Source of the DNA: Saccoglossus kowalevskii
Taxonomy: Eukaryota; Hemichordata; Enteropneusta; Harrimaniidae
Direction: 5' to 3'
NCBI RefSeq assembly: GCF_000003605.2
Contig: NW_003141966.1
Coordinates: 54,785 to 118,784, forward strand
DNA length: 64,000 nucleotides
Part shown: one piece after another, positions 9,103 to 22,397 of the stretch
How positions within the stretch are numbered: position 1 is the first letter of the stretch
Layout: each line of letters opens with the position of its first letter
Translations under genes and position numbers: made by a program
Notes under the pieces: model-generated
Seen by the model: the letters and a program-made list of their open reading frames with translations, nothing else
What the model was told of the DNA's origin: nothing
Database searches by the model: none

Positions 9103-12100
9103 ATTGGAATGCCAATCCCGCATTTAAATTTCGAAAACATTGAGTATATGTCTAGAAAATTCCCGATATGTAAGCAGATTATCGCAACTGCGAACCGAAA
9201 ATCGAAGACAAAATGCTTACAAAGTTATGAAAAGCGATTGCAAAGTTTGTAGAATCGTTTGGCAATGTTACATATGATATTATATTGACGGATTCCATAG
9301 TCAAAAGTTCGAAAACGTAAATACACATTTCGCACATTGCCGTTAAAGTAACGTACTATCACTCGAAGCATGTAGAGGTCATAGGTCAATTCAAGAAGTT
9401 ACTTGTACAAAAGCTATCAAGTTTAAAACAGTTTCAAAGATGAAATAGTCGCTAATTCGAGTATCTTTCCAATTACGTAAACAGTAGTGTGGGTAGTTGA
9501 AGAGACAAAGTTTAAAGTTAAGCTCAATCGGGCATGGTTAGTTCTTGCATGGGAGACTGCCTGAGAAAACCAGCTGGAGATTTTTTTTTGGTTTCATCAC
9601 ATACATATCAAAGATATGAGACAATGTTCGTGCATCTTTTTTTCTCTGTGATATTAATCATTTTTAGTAGAAAGACATGGAAATTTAGGCTTGTTTTCAA
9701 ATTCATGAACATTTTTCAATTTCCCTATTATTTTCGGAGAACAAGTTGGTGACGCTGTCGGCACATAGTGGAGTTTGACCTGTTAACTTACCGTGAAAAG
9801 TCGTACAAAGTGAACGCAAAGTTGTGCAAAGTGATTACAAAGTTTGTAGATGTATTTATATGTTTGACCTAAGTTGTTGGCATGTACATGTAGAAACCCA
9901 CAATTGTAAAGTCAAACAAATGAATAAAAGCGAGATGAAAACAGCCTATATTAGCAGAGTATCACATGAGCTGACTGACGGTAAAGATGATAGAAGCAGC
10001 ATGCAAAGTTGATAAAAGCGTTCAAAACGTTGGCGGAGTTGCATGTATATATAACCTAAGTCATTGGAATGCCAACCCCGCAGTTAAATTTCGAAAACAT
10101 TGAGTATATGTCTAGAAAATTCCCGATATGTAAGCAGATTATCGCAACTGCGAACCGAAAATCGAAGACAAAATGCTTACAAAGTTATGAAAAGCGATTG
10201 CAAAGTTTGTAGAATCGTTTGGCAATGTTACATATGATATTATATTGACGGATTCCATAGTCAAAAGTTCGAAAACGTAAATACACATTCCGCACATTGC
10301 CGTTAAAGTAACGTACTATCACTCGAAGCATGTAGAGGTCATAGGTCAATTCAAGAAGTTACTTGTACAAAAGCTATCAAGTTTAAAACAGTTTCAAAGA
10401 TGAAATAGTCGCTAATTCGAGTATATTTCCAATTACGTAAGCAGTAGTGTGGGTAGTTGAAGAGACAAAGTTTAAAGTTAAGCTCAATCGGGCATGGTTA
10501 GTTCTTGCATGGGAGACTGCCTGAGAAAACCAGCTGGAGATTTTTTTTTGGTTTCATCACATACATATCAAAGATATGAGACAATGTTCGTGCATCTTTT
10601 TTTCTCTGTGATATTAATCATTTTTAGTAGAAAGACATGGAAATTTAGGCTTGTTTTCAAATTCATGAACATTTTTCAATTTCCCTATTATTTTCGGAGA
10701 ACAATTTGGTGACGCTGTCGGCACATAGTGGAGTTTGACCTGTTAACTTACCGTGAAAAGTCGTACAAAGTGAACGCAAAGTTGTGCAAATTGATTACAA
10801 AGTTTGTAGATGTATTTGTATGTTTGACCTAAGTTGTTGGCATATAGAAACCCGCAATTGTAAAGTCAAACAAATGAATAAAAGCGAGATGAAAACAGCC
10901 TATATTAGCAGAGTATCACATGAGCTGACTGACCGTAAAGATGATAGAAGCAGCATGCAAAGTTGATAAAAGCGTTCAAAACGTTGGCGGAGTTGCATGT
11001 ATATATAACCTAAGTCATTGGAATGCCAACCCCGCAGTTAAATTTCGAACACATTGAGTATATGTCTAGAAAATTCCCGATATGTAAGCAGATTATCGCA
11101 ACTGCGAACCGAAAATCGAAGACAAAATGCTTACAAAGTTATGAAAAGCGATTGCAAAGTTTGTAGAATCGTTTGGCAATGTTACATATGATATTATATT
11201 GACGGATTCCATAGTCAAAAGTTCGAAAACGTAAATACATATTTCGCACATTGCCGTTAAAGTAACGTACTATCACTCGAAGCATGTAGAGGTCCTAGGT
11301 CAATTCAAGAAGATACTTGTACAAAAGCTATCAAGTTTAAAACAGTTTCAAAAATGAAATAGTCGCTAATTCGAGTATATTTCCAATTACGTAAGCAGTA
11401 GTGTGGGTAGTTGAAGAGACAATGTTTAAAGTTAAGCTCAATCGGGCATGGTTAGTTCTTGCATGGGAGACTGCCTGAGAAAACCAGCTGGAGATGTTTT
11501 TTTGGTTTCATCACATACATATCAAAGATATGAGACAATGTTCGTGCATCTTTTTTTCTCTGTGATGTTAATCATTTTTAGTAGAAAGACATGGAAATTT
11601 AGGCTTGTTTTCAAATTCATGAACATTTTTCAATTTCCCTATTATTTTCGGAGAACAAGTTGGTGACACTGTTGGCACATAGTGGAGTTTGACCAGTTAA
11701 CTTACCGTGAAAAGTCGTACAAAGTGAACGCAAAGTTGTGCAAAGTGATTACAAAGTTTGTAGATGTATTTGTATGTTTGACCTAAGTTGTTGGCATATA
11801 GAAACCCGCAATTGTAAAGTCAAACAAATGAATAAAAGCGAGATGAAAACAGCCTATATTAGCAGAGTATCACATGAGCTGACTGACCGTAAAGATGATA
11901 GAAGCAGCATGCAAAGTTGATAAAAGCGTTCAAAACGTTGGCGGAGTTGCATGTATATATAACCTAAGTCATTGGAATGCCAACCCCGCAGTTAAATTTC
12001 GAAAACATTGAGTATATGTCTAGAAAATTCCCGATATGTAAGCAGATTATCGCAACTGCGAACCGAAAATCGAAGACAAAATGCTTACAAAGTTATGAAA

Positions 12101-15100
12101 AGCGATTGCAAAGTTTGTAGAATCGTTTGGCAATGTTACATATGATATTATATTGACGGATTCCATAGTCAAAAGTTCGAAAACGTAAATACACATTTCG
12201 CACATTGCCGTTAAAGTAACGTACTATCACTCGAAGCATGTAGAGGTCATAGGTCAATTCAAGAAGTTACTTGTACAAAAGCTATCAAGTTTAAAACAGT
12301 TTCAAAAATGAAATAGTCGCTAATTCGAGTATATTTCCAATTACGTAAGCAGTAGTGTGGGTAGTTGAAGAGACAAAGTTTAAAGTTAAGCTCAATCGGG
12401 CATGGTTAGTTCTTGCATGGGAGACTGCCTGAGAATACCAGCTGGATATTTTTTTTGGTTTCATCATATACATATCAAAGATATGAGACAACGTTCGTGC
12501 ATCTTTTTTTCACTGTGATGTTAATCATTTTTAGTAGAAAGACATGGAAATTTAGGCTTGTTTTCAAATTCATGAACATTTTTCAATTTCCCTATTATTT
12601 TCGGAGAACAAGTTGGTGACGCTGTCGGCACATAGTGGAGTTTGACCAGTTAACTTACCGTGAAAAGTCGTACAAAGTGAACGCAAAGTTGTGCAAAGTG
12701 ATTACAAAGTTTGTAGATGTATTTGTATGTTTGACCTAAGTTGTTGGCATATAGAAACCCGCAATTGTAAAGTCAAACAAATGAATAAAAGCGAGATGAA
12801 AACAGCCTATATTAGCAGAGTATCACATGAGCTGACTGACCGTAAAGATGATAGAAGCAGCATGCAAAGTTGATAAAAGCGTTCAAAACGTTTGCGGAGT
12901 TGCATGTATATATAACCTAAGTCATTGGAATGCCAACCCCGCAGTTAAATTTCGAAAACATTGAGTATATGTCTAGAAAATTCCTGATATGTAAGCAGAT
13001 TATCGCAACTGCGAACCGAAAATCGAAGACAAAATGCTTACAAAGTTATGAAAAGCGATTGCAAAGTTTGTAGAATCGTTTGGCAATGTTACATATGATA
13101 TTATATTGACGGATTCCATAGTCAAAAGTTCGAAAACGTAAATACACATTTCGCACATTGCCGTTAAAGTAACGTACTATCACTCGAAGCATGTAGAGGT
13201 CATAGGTCAATTCAAGAAGTTACTTGTACAAAAGCTATCAAGTTTAAAACAGTTTCAAAAATGAAATAGTCGCTAATTCGAGTATATTTCCAATTACGTA
13301 AGCAGTAGTGTGGGTAGGTGAAGAGACAAAGTTTAATGTTAAGCTCAATCGGGCATGGTTAGTTCTTGCATGGGAGACTGCCTGAGAAAACCATCTGGGG
13401 ATTTTTTTTGGTTTCATCACATACATATCAAAGATATGAGAAATCGTTCGTGCATCTTTTTCTTCACTGTGATGTTAATCATTTTTAGTAGAAAGACATG
13501 GAAATTTAGGCTTGTTTTCAAATTCATGAACATTTTTCAATTTCCCTATTATTTTCGGAGAACAAGTTGGTGACGCTGTCGGCACATAGTGGAGTTTGAC
13601 CTGTTAACTTACCGTGAAAAGTCGTACAAAGTGAACGCAAAGTTGTGCAAAGTGATTACAAAGTTTGTAGATGTATTTGTATGTTTGACCTAAGTTGTTG
13701 GCATATAGAAACCCGCAATTGTAAAGTCAAACAAATGAATAAAAGCGAGATGAAAACAGCCTATATTAGCAGAGTATCACATGAGCTGACTGACCGTAAA
13801 GATGATAGAAGCAGCATGCAAAGTTGATAAAAGCGTTCAAAACGTTGGCGGAGTTGCATGTATATATAACCTAAGTCATTGGAATGCCAACCCCGCAGTT
13901 AAATTTCGAAAACATTGAGTATATGTCTAGAAAATTCCCGATATGTAAGCAGATTATCGCAACTGCGAACCGAAAATCGAAGACAAAATGCTTACAAAGT
14001 TATGAAAAGCGATTGCAAAGTTTGTAGAATCGTTTGGCAATGTTACATATGATATTATATTGACGGATTCCATAGTCAAAAGTTCGAAAACGTAAATACA
14101 CATTTCGCACATTGCCGTTAAAGTAACGTACTATCACTCGAAGCATGTAGAGGTCATAGGTCAATTCAATAAGTTACTTGTACAAAAGCTATCAAGTTTA
14201 AAACAGTTTCAAAAATGAAATAGTCGCTAATTCGAGTATATTTCCAATTACGTAAGCAGTAGTGTGGGTAGGTGAAGAGACAAAGTGTAATGTTAAGCTC
14301 AATGGGGCATGGTTAGTTCTTGCATGGGAGACTGCCTGAGAAAACCATCTGGGGATTTTTTTTGGTTTCATCACATACATATCAAAGATATGAGAAAAAC
14401 GTTCGTGCATCTTTTTCTTCACTGTGATGTTAATCATTTTTAGTAGAAAGACATGGAAATTTAGGCTTGTTTTCAAATTCATGAACATTTTTCAATTTCC
14501 CTATTATTTTCGGAGAACAAGTTGGTGACGCTGTCGGCACATAGTGGAGTTTGACCTGTTAACTTACCGTGAAAAGTCGTACAAAGTGAACGCAAAGTTG
14601 TGCAAAGTGATTACAAAGTTTGTAGATGTATTTGTATGTTTGACCTAAGTTGTTGGCATATAGAAACCCGCAATTGTAAAGTCAAACAAATGAATAAAAG
14701 CGAGATGAAAACAGCCTATATTAGCAGAGTATCACATGAGCTGACTGACCGTAAAGATGATAGAAGCAGCATGCAAAGTTGATAAAAGCGTTCAAAACGT
14801 TGGCGGAGTTGCATGTATATATAACCTAAGTCATTGGAATGCCAACCCCGCAGTTAAATTTCGAAAACATTGAGTATATGTCTAGAAAATTCCCGATATG
14901 TAAGCAGATTATCCTATCGCAACTGCGAACCGAAAATCGAAGACAAAATGCTTACAAAGTTATGAAAAGCGATTGCAAAGTTTGTAGAATCGTTTGGCAA
15001 TGTTACATATGATATTATATTGACGGATTCCATAGTCAAAAGTTCGAAAACGTAAATACATATTTCGCACATTGCCGTTAAAGTAACGTACTATCACTCG

Positions 15101-17425
15101 AAGCATGTAGAGGTCCTAGGTCAATTCAAGAAGATACTTGTACAAAAGCTATCAAGTTTAAAACAGTTTCAAAAATGAAATAGTCGCTAATTCGAGTATA
15201 TTTCCAATTACGTAAGCAGTAGTGTGGGTAGTTGAAGAGACAATGTTTAAAATTAAGCTCAATCGGGCATGGTTAGTTCTTGCATGGGAGACTGTCTGAG
15301 AAAACCAGCTGGAGATGTTTTTTTGGTTTCATCACATACATATCAAAGATATGAGACAATGTTCGTGCATCTTTTTTTCTCTGTGATGTTAATCATTTTT
15401 AGTAGAAAGACATGGAAATTTAGGCTTGTTTTCAAATTCATGAACATTTTTCAATTTCCCTATTATTTTCGGAGAACAAGTTGGTGACACTGTCGGCACA
15501 TAGTGGAGTTTGACCAGTTAACTTACCGTGAAAAGTCGTACAAAGTGAACGCAAAGTTGTGCAAAGTGATTACAAAGTTTGTAGATGTATTTGTATGTTT
15601 GACCTAAGTTGTTGGCATATAGAAACCCGCAATTGTAAAGTCAAACAAATGAATAAAAGCGAGATGAAAACAGCCTATATTAGCAGAGTATCACATGAGC
15701 TGACTGACCGTAAAGATGATAGAAGCAGCATGCAAAGTTGATAAAAGCGTTCAAAACGTTGGCGGAGTTGCATGTATATATAACCTAAGTCATTGGAATG
15801 CCAACCCCGCAGTTAAATTTCGAAAACATTGAGTATATGTCTAGAAAATTCCCGATATGTAAGCAGATTATCGCAACTGCGAACCGAAAATCGAAGACAA
15901 AATGCTTACAAAGTTATGAAAAGCGATTGCAAAGTTTGTAGAATCGTTTGGCAATGTTACATATGATATTATATTGACGGATTCCATAGTCAAAAGTTCG
16001 AAAACGTAAATACACATTTCGCACATTGCCGTTAAAGTAACGTACTATCACTCGAAGCATGTAGAGGTCATAGGTCAATTCAAGAAGTTACTTGTACAAA
16101 AGCTATCAAGTTTAAAACAGTTTCAAAGATGAAATAGTCGCTAATTCGAGTATATTTCCAATTACGTAAGCAGTAGTGTGGGTAGTTGAAGAGACAAAGT
16201 TTAAAGTTAAGCTCAATCGGGCATGGTTAGTTCGTGCATGCGAGACTGCCTGAGAAAACCAGCTGGAGATGTTTTTTTGGTTTCATCACATGCATATCAA
16301 AGATATGAGACAATGTTCGTGCATCTTTTTTTCTCTGTGATGTTAATCATTTTTAGTAGAAAGACATGGGAATTTAGGCTTGTTTTCAAATTCATGAACA
16401 TTTTTCAATTTCCCTATTATTTTCGGAGAACAAGTTGGTGACGCTGTCGGCACATAGTGGAGTTTGACCTGTTAACTTACCGTGAAAAGTCGTACAAAGT
16501 GAACGCAAAGTTGTGCAAAGTGATTACAAAGTTTGTAGATGTATTTGTATGTTTGACCTAAGTTGTTGGCATATAGAAACCCGCAATTGTAAAGTCAAAC
16601 AAATGAATAAAAGCGAGATGAAAACAGCCTATATTAGCAGAGTATCACATGAGCTGACTGACCGTAAAGATGATAGAAGCAGCATGCAAAGTTGATAAAA
16701 GCGTTCAAAACGTTGGCGGAGTTGCATGTATATATAACCTAAGTCATTGGAATGCCAACCCCGCAGTTAAATTTCGAAAACATTGAGTATATGTCTAGAA
16801 AATTCCCGATATGTAAGCAGATTATCGCAACTGCGAACCGAAAATCGAAGACAAAATGCTTACAAAGTTATGAAAAGCGATTGCAAAGTTTGTAGAATCG
16901 TTTGGCAATGTTACATATGATATTATATTGACGGATTCCATAGTCAAAAGTTCGAAAACGTAAATACACATTTCGCACATTGCCGTTAAAGTAACGTACT
17001 ATCACTCGAAGCATGTAGAGGTCATAGGTCAATTCAAGAAGTTACTTGTACAAAAGCTATCAAGTTTAAAACAGTTTCAAAGATGAAATAGTCGCTAATT
17101 CGAGTATATTTCCAATTACGTAAGCAGTAGTGTGGGTAGTTGAAGAGACAAAGTTTAAAGTTAAGCTCAATCGGGCATGGTTAGTTCTTGCATGGGAGAC
17201 TGCCTGAGAAAACCAGCTGGAGATGTTTTTTTGGTTTCATCACATACATATCAAAGATATGAGACAATGTTCGTGCATCTTTTTTTCTCTGTGATGTTAA
17301 TCATTTTTAGTAGAAAGACATGGGAATTTAGGCTTGTTTTCAAATTCATGAACATTTTTCAATTTCCCTATTATTTTCGGAGAACAAGTTGGTGACGCTG
17401 TCGGCACATAGTGGAGTTTGACCTG
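9103..17425 (+). repeat. Block of subfamily S3 (units 10-19)
   Basis: Diagnostic sites: GATAGAAGCAGC, AACATTGAG, AAAATGCTTAC, TAGAATCG, GACGGATTCC, TACACATTTCG, AGTAACGTAC and CTCGAAGC. Unit 11 carries a 6-bp CATGTACATG insertion; unit 16 has a 5-bp insertion near 14914. The switch to S4 lies between about 17425 and 17550. Confidence 0.85.
9881..9890. other. CATGTACATG palindromic 6-bp insertion (unit 11)
   Basis: Other units read GGCATATAGAAACC; this copy reads GGCATGTACATGTAGAAACC, six bases longer, creating a perfect 10-bp palindrome. It accounts for the 960-bp unit length. The insertion is in frame for the short forward ORF, but that ORF is not credible as a gene. Confidence 0.9.
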
Positions 17426-17549
17426 TTAACTTACCGTGAAAAGTCGTACAAAGTGAACGCAAAGTTGTGCAAAGTGATTACAAAGTTTGTAGATGTATTT
17501 GTATGTTTGACCTAAGTTGTTGGCATATAGAAACCCGCAATTGTAAAGT

Positions 17550-19880
17550 CACTCAAATGAATAAAAGCGAGATGAAAACAGCCTATATTAGCAGAGTATC
17601 ACATGAGCTGACTGACCATAAAGATGATAGAAACAGCATGCAAAGTTGATAAAAGCGTTCAAAACGTTGGCGGAGTTGCATGTATATATAACATAAGTCA
17701 TTGGAATGCCAACCCCGCAGTTAAATTTCGAAAACATTAAGTATATGTCTAGAAAATTCCCGATATGTAAGCAGATTATCGTAACTGCGAACCGAAAATC
17801 GAAGACAAACTGCTTACAAAGTTATGAAAAGCGATTGCAAAGTTTGTAGATTCGTTTGGCAATGTTACATATGATATTATATTGACGGGTTCCATAGTCA
17901 AAAGTTCGAAAACGTAAATACATATTTCGCACATTGCCGTTAAAGTAGCGTACTATCACTCGGAGCATGTAGAGGTCATAGGTCAATTCAAGAAGTTACT
18001 TGTACAAAAGCTATCAAGTTTAAAACAGTTTCAAAAATGAAATAGTCGCTAATTCAAGTATATTTCAAATTACGTAAGCAGTAGTGTGGGTAGGTAAAGA
18101 AACAAAGTTTAAAGTTAAACTCAATCGGGCATGGTTAGTTCTTGCATGTTAGACTGCCTGAGAAAACCAGCTGGGGATTTTTTTTGGTTTCATCACATAC
18201 ATATCAAAGATATGAGACAACGTTCATGCATCTTTTTTCACTGTGATGTTAATCATTTTTAGTAGAAAGACATGGAAATTTAGGCTTGTTTTCAAATTCA
18301 TGAACATTTTTCAATTTCCTTATTATTTTCGGAGAACAAGTTGGTGACGCTGTCGGTACATAGTGGAGTTTGACCAGTTAACTTACCGTGAAAAGTCGTA
18401 CAAAGTGAACGCAAAGTTGTGCAAAGTGATTACAAAGTTTGTAGATTTATTTGTATGTTTGATCTAAGTTGTTGGCATATAGAAACCCGCAATTGTAAAG
18501 TCAAACAAATGAATAAAAGCGAGATGAAAACAGCCTATATTAGCAGAGTATCACATGAGCTGACTGACCATAAAGATGATAGAAACAGCATGCAAAGTTG
18601 ATAAAAGCGTTCAAAACGTTGGCGGAGTTTCATGTATATATAACCTAAGTCATTGGAATGCCAACCCCGCAGTTAAATTTCGAAAACATTAAGTATATGT
18701 CTAGAAAATTCCCGATATGTAAGCAGATTATCGCAACTGCGAACCGAAAATCGAAGACAAACTGCTTACAAAGTTATGAAAAGCGATTGCAAAGTTTGTA
18801 GATTCGTTTGGCAATGTTACATATGATATTATATTGACGGGTTCCATAGTCAAAAGTTCGAAAACGTAAATACATATTTCGCACATTGCCGTTAAAGTAG
18901 CGTACTATCACTCGGAGCATGTAGAGGTCATAGGTCAATTCAAGAAGTTACTTGTACAAAAGCTATCAAGTTTAAAACAGTTTCAAAAATGAAAAAGTCG
19001 CTAATTCGAGCATATTTCAAATTACGTAAGCAGTAGTGTGGGTAGGTGAAGAGACAAAGTTTAAAGTTAAGCTCAATCGGGCATGGTTAGTTCTTGCATG
19101 GGAGACTGCCTGAGAAAACCAGCTGGGGATTTTTTTTGGTTTCATCACATACATATCAAAGATATGAGACAACGTTCGTGCATCTTTTTTTTCACTGTGA
19201 TGTTAATCATTTTTAGTAGAAAGACATGGAAATCTAGGCTTGTTTTCAAATTCATGAACATTTTTCAATTTCCCTATTATTTTCGGAGAACAAGTTGGTG
19301 ACGCTGTCGGCACATAGTGGAGTTTGACCAGTTAACTTACCGTGAAAAGTCGTACAAAGTGAACGCAAAGTTGTGCAATGTGATTACAAAGTTTGTAGAT
19401 GTATTTGTATGTTTGACCTAAGTTGTTGGCATATAGAAACCCGCAATTGTAAAGTCAAACAAATGAATAAAAGCGAGATGAAAACAGCCTATATTAGCAG
19501 AGTATCACATGAGCTGACTGACCATAAAGATGATAGAAACAGCATGCAAAGTTGATAAAAGCGTTCAAAACGTTGGCGGAGTTGCATGTATATATAGCCT
19601 AAGTCATTGGAATGCCAACCCCGCAGTTAAATTTCGAAAACATTAAGTATATGTCTAGAAAATTCCCGATATGTAAGCAGATTATCGCAACTGCGAACCG
19701 AAAATCGAAGACAAACTGCTTACAAAGTTATGAAAAGCGATTGCAAAGTTTGTAGATTCGTTTGGCAATGTTACATATGATATTATATTGGCGGGTTCCA
19801 TAGTCAAAAGTTCGAAAACGTAAATACATATTTCGCACATTGCCGTTAAAGTAGCGTACTATCACTCGGAGCATGTAGAG
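17550..19880 (+). repeat. Block of subfamily S4 (units 19-21)
   Basis: S1-like at most sites (GACGGGTTCC, AACATTAAG, AAACTGCTTAC, TAGATTCG, CTCGGAGC) but with GACCATAAAGATG in place of GACCGTAAAGATG, and in some units GTCGGTACATAG and TTCCTTATT. Unit 20 carries the rare trio GTAGGTAAAG, TTCATGCATC and TTGATCTAAG, shared with distant units at 42 and 48-49 kb. Confidence 0.75.
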
Positions 19881-22390
19881 GTCATAGGTCAATTCGAAAA
19901 GTTACTTGTACAAAAGCTATCAAGTTTAAAACAGTTTCAAATATGAAAAAGTCGCTAATTCGAATATATTTCCAATTACGTAAGCAGTAGTGTGGGTAGG
20001 TGAAGAGACAAAGTTTATAGTTAAGCTCAATCGGGCATGGTTAGTTCTTGCATGGGAGACTGCCTGAGAAAACCAGCTGGGGATTTTTTTGGGTTTCATC
20101 ACATACATATCAAAGATATGTGAAAACGTTCGTGCATCTTTTCTTCACTGTGATGTTAATCATTTTTAGTAGAAAGACATGGAAATTTAGGCTTGTTTTC
20201 AAATTCATGAACATTTTCCAATTTCCCTATTATTTTCGGAGAACAAGTTGGTGACGCTGTCGGCACATAGTGGAGTTTGACCAGTTAACTTACCGTGAAA
20301 AGTCGTACAAAGTGAACGCAAAGTTGTGCAAAGTGATTACAAAGTTTGTAGATGTATTTGTATGTTTGACCTAAGTTGTTGGCATATAGAAACCCGCAAT
20401 TGTAAAGTCAAACAAATGAATAAAAGCGAGATGAAAACAGCATATATTAGCAGAGTATCACATGAGCTGACTGACCGTTAAGATGATAGAAGCAGCATGC
20501 AAAGTTGATAAAAGCGTTCAAAACGTTGGCGGAGTTGCATGTATATATAACCTAAGTCATTGGAATGCCAACCTCGCAGTTAAATTTCGAAAACATTGAG
20601 TATATGTCTAGAAAATTCCCGATATGTAAGCAGATTATCGCAACTGCGAACCGAAAATCGAAGACAAAATGCTTACAAAGTTATGAAAAGCGATTGCAAA
20701 GTTTGTAGAATCGTTTGGAAATGTTACATATGATATTATATTGGCGGGTTACATAGTCAAAAGTTCTAAAACGTAAATACATATTTCGCACATTGCCGTT
20801 AAAGTAGCGTACTATCACTCGGAGCATGTGGAGGTCATAGGTCAATGCAAGAAGTTACTTTTACAAAAGCTATCAAGTTTAAAACAGTTTCAAAGATGAA
20901 ATAGTCGCTAATTCGAGAATATATATCCAATTACGTAAGCAGTAGTGTGGGTAGTTGAAGAGACAAAGTTTAAAGTTAAGCTCAATCGGGCATGGTTAGT
21001 TCTTGCATGGGAGACTGCCTGAGAAAACCAGCTGGAGATTTTTTTTTGGTTTCATCACATACATATCAAAGATATGAGACAATGTTCGTGCATCTTTTTT
21101 TCTCTGTGATGTTAATCATTTTTAGTAGAAAGACATGGAAATTTAGGCTTGTTTTCAAATTCATGAACATTTTTCAATTTCCCTATTATTTTCGGATCAC
21201 AAGTTGGTGACGCTGTCGGCACATAGTGGTGTTTGACCTGTTAACTTACCGTGAAAAGTCGTACAAAGTGAACGCAAAGTTGTGCAAAGTGATTACAAAG
21301 TTTGTAGATGTATTTGTATGTTTGACCTAAGTTGTTGGCATATAGAAACCCGCAATTGTAAAGTCAAACAAATGAATAAAAGCGAGATGAAAACAGCCTA
21401 TATTAGCAGAGTATCACATGAGCTGACTGACCGTAAAGATGATAGAAGCAGCATGCAAAGTTGATAAAAGCGTTCAAAACGTTGGCGGAGTTGCATGTAT
21501 ATATAACCTAAGTCATTGGAGTGCCAACCCCGCAGTTAAATTTCGAAAACATTGAGTATATGTCTAGAAAATTCCCGATATGTAAGCAGATTATCGCAAC
21601 TGCGAACCGAAAATCGAAGACAAAATGCTTACAAAGTTATGAAAAGTGATTGCAAAGTTTGTAGAATCGTTTGGCAATGTTACATATGATAATATATTGA
21701 CGGATTCCATAGTCAAAAGTTCGAAAACGTAAATACACATTTCGCACATTGCCGTTAAAGTAACGTACTATCACTCGAAGCATGTAGAGGTCATAGGTCA
21801 ATTCAAGAAGTTACTTGTACAAAAGCTATCAAGTTTAAAACAGTTTCAAAGATGAAATAGTCGCTAATTCGAGTGTATTTCCAATTACGTAAGCAGTAGT
21901 GTGGGTAGTTGAAGAGTCAAAGTTTAAAGTTAAGCTCAATCGGGCATGGTTAGTTCTTGCATGGGAGACTGCCTGAGAAAACCAGCTGGAGATTTTTTTT
22001 TGGTTTCATCACATACATATCAAAGATATGAGACAATGTTCGTGCATCTTTTGTTTCTCTGTGATGTTAATCATTTTTAGTAGAAAGACATGGAAATTTA
22101 GACTTGTTTTCAAATTCATGAACATTTTTCAATTTCCCTATTATTTTCGGAGAACAAGTTGGTGACGCTGTCGGCACATAGTGGAGTTTGACCAGTTCAC
22201 TTACCGTGAAAAGTCGTACAAAGTGAACGCAAAGTTGTGCAAAGTGATTACAAAGTTTGTAGATGTATTTGTATGTTTGACCTAAGTTGTTGGCATATAG
22301 AAACCCGCAATTGTAAAGTCAAACAAATGAATAAAAGCGAGATGAAAACAGCTTATATTAGCACAGTATCACATGAGCTGACTGACCGTA
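19880..22390 (+). repeat. Mixed S4/S3 units (units 21-24)
   Basis: Unit 22 alternates: S3 sites near 20490-20710 (GAAGCAGC, CATTGAG, AAAATGC, AGAATCG), then S4-like sites (GCGGGTT, AGTAGCGTAC, CTCGGAGC), then S3 again by 20890 (CAAAGATG). Unit 23 and most of unit 24 are plain S3. Unit 22 also carries a TAA at about 20478 (CCGTTAAGATG) that interrupts the short forward ORF found in other copies. Confidence 0.65.
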
Positions 22391-22397
22391 AAGATGA

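Noticed and set aside
9534-9752. 66-72 residue forward ORF beginning at ATGGTTAGTTC
   Set aside because: Its frame depends on the length of the poly-T tract, which varies from unit to unit, so the protein differs or ends early in many copies. No recognisable domain.
14905-14925. 5-bp insertion near 14914 as a mobile-element footprint
   Set aside because: TTATCCTATCGC is explained by a local near-duplication of TATC plus one C; no flanking duplication typical of a transposon excision.
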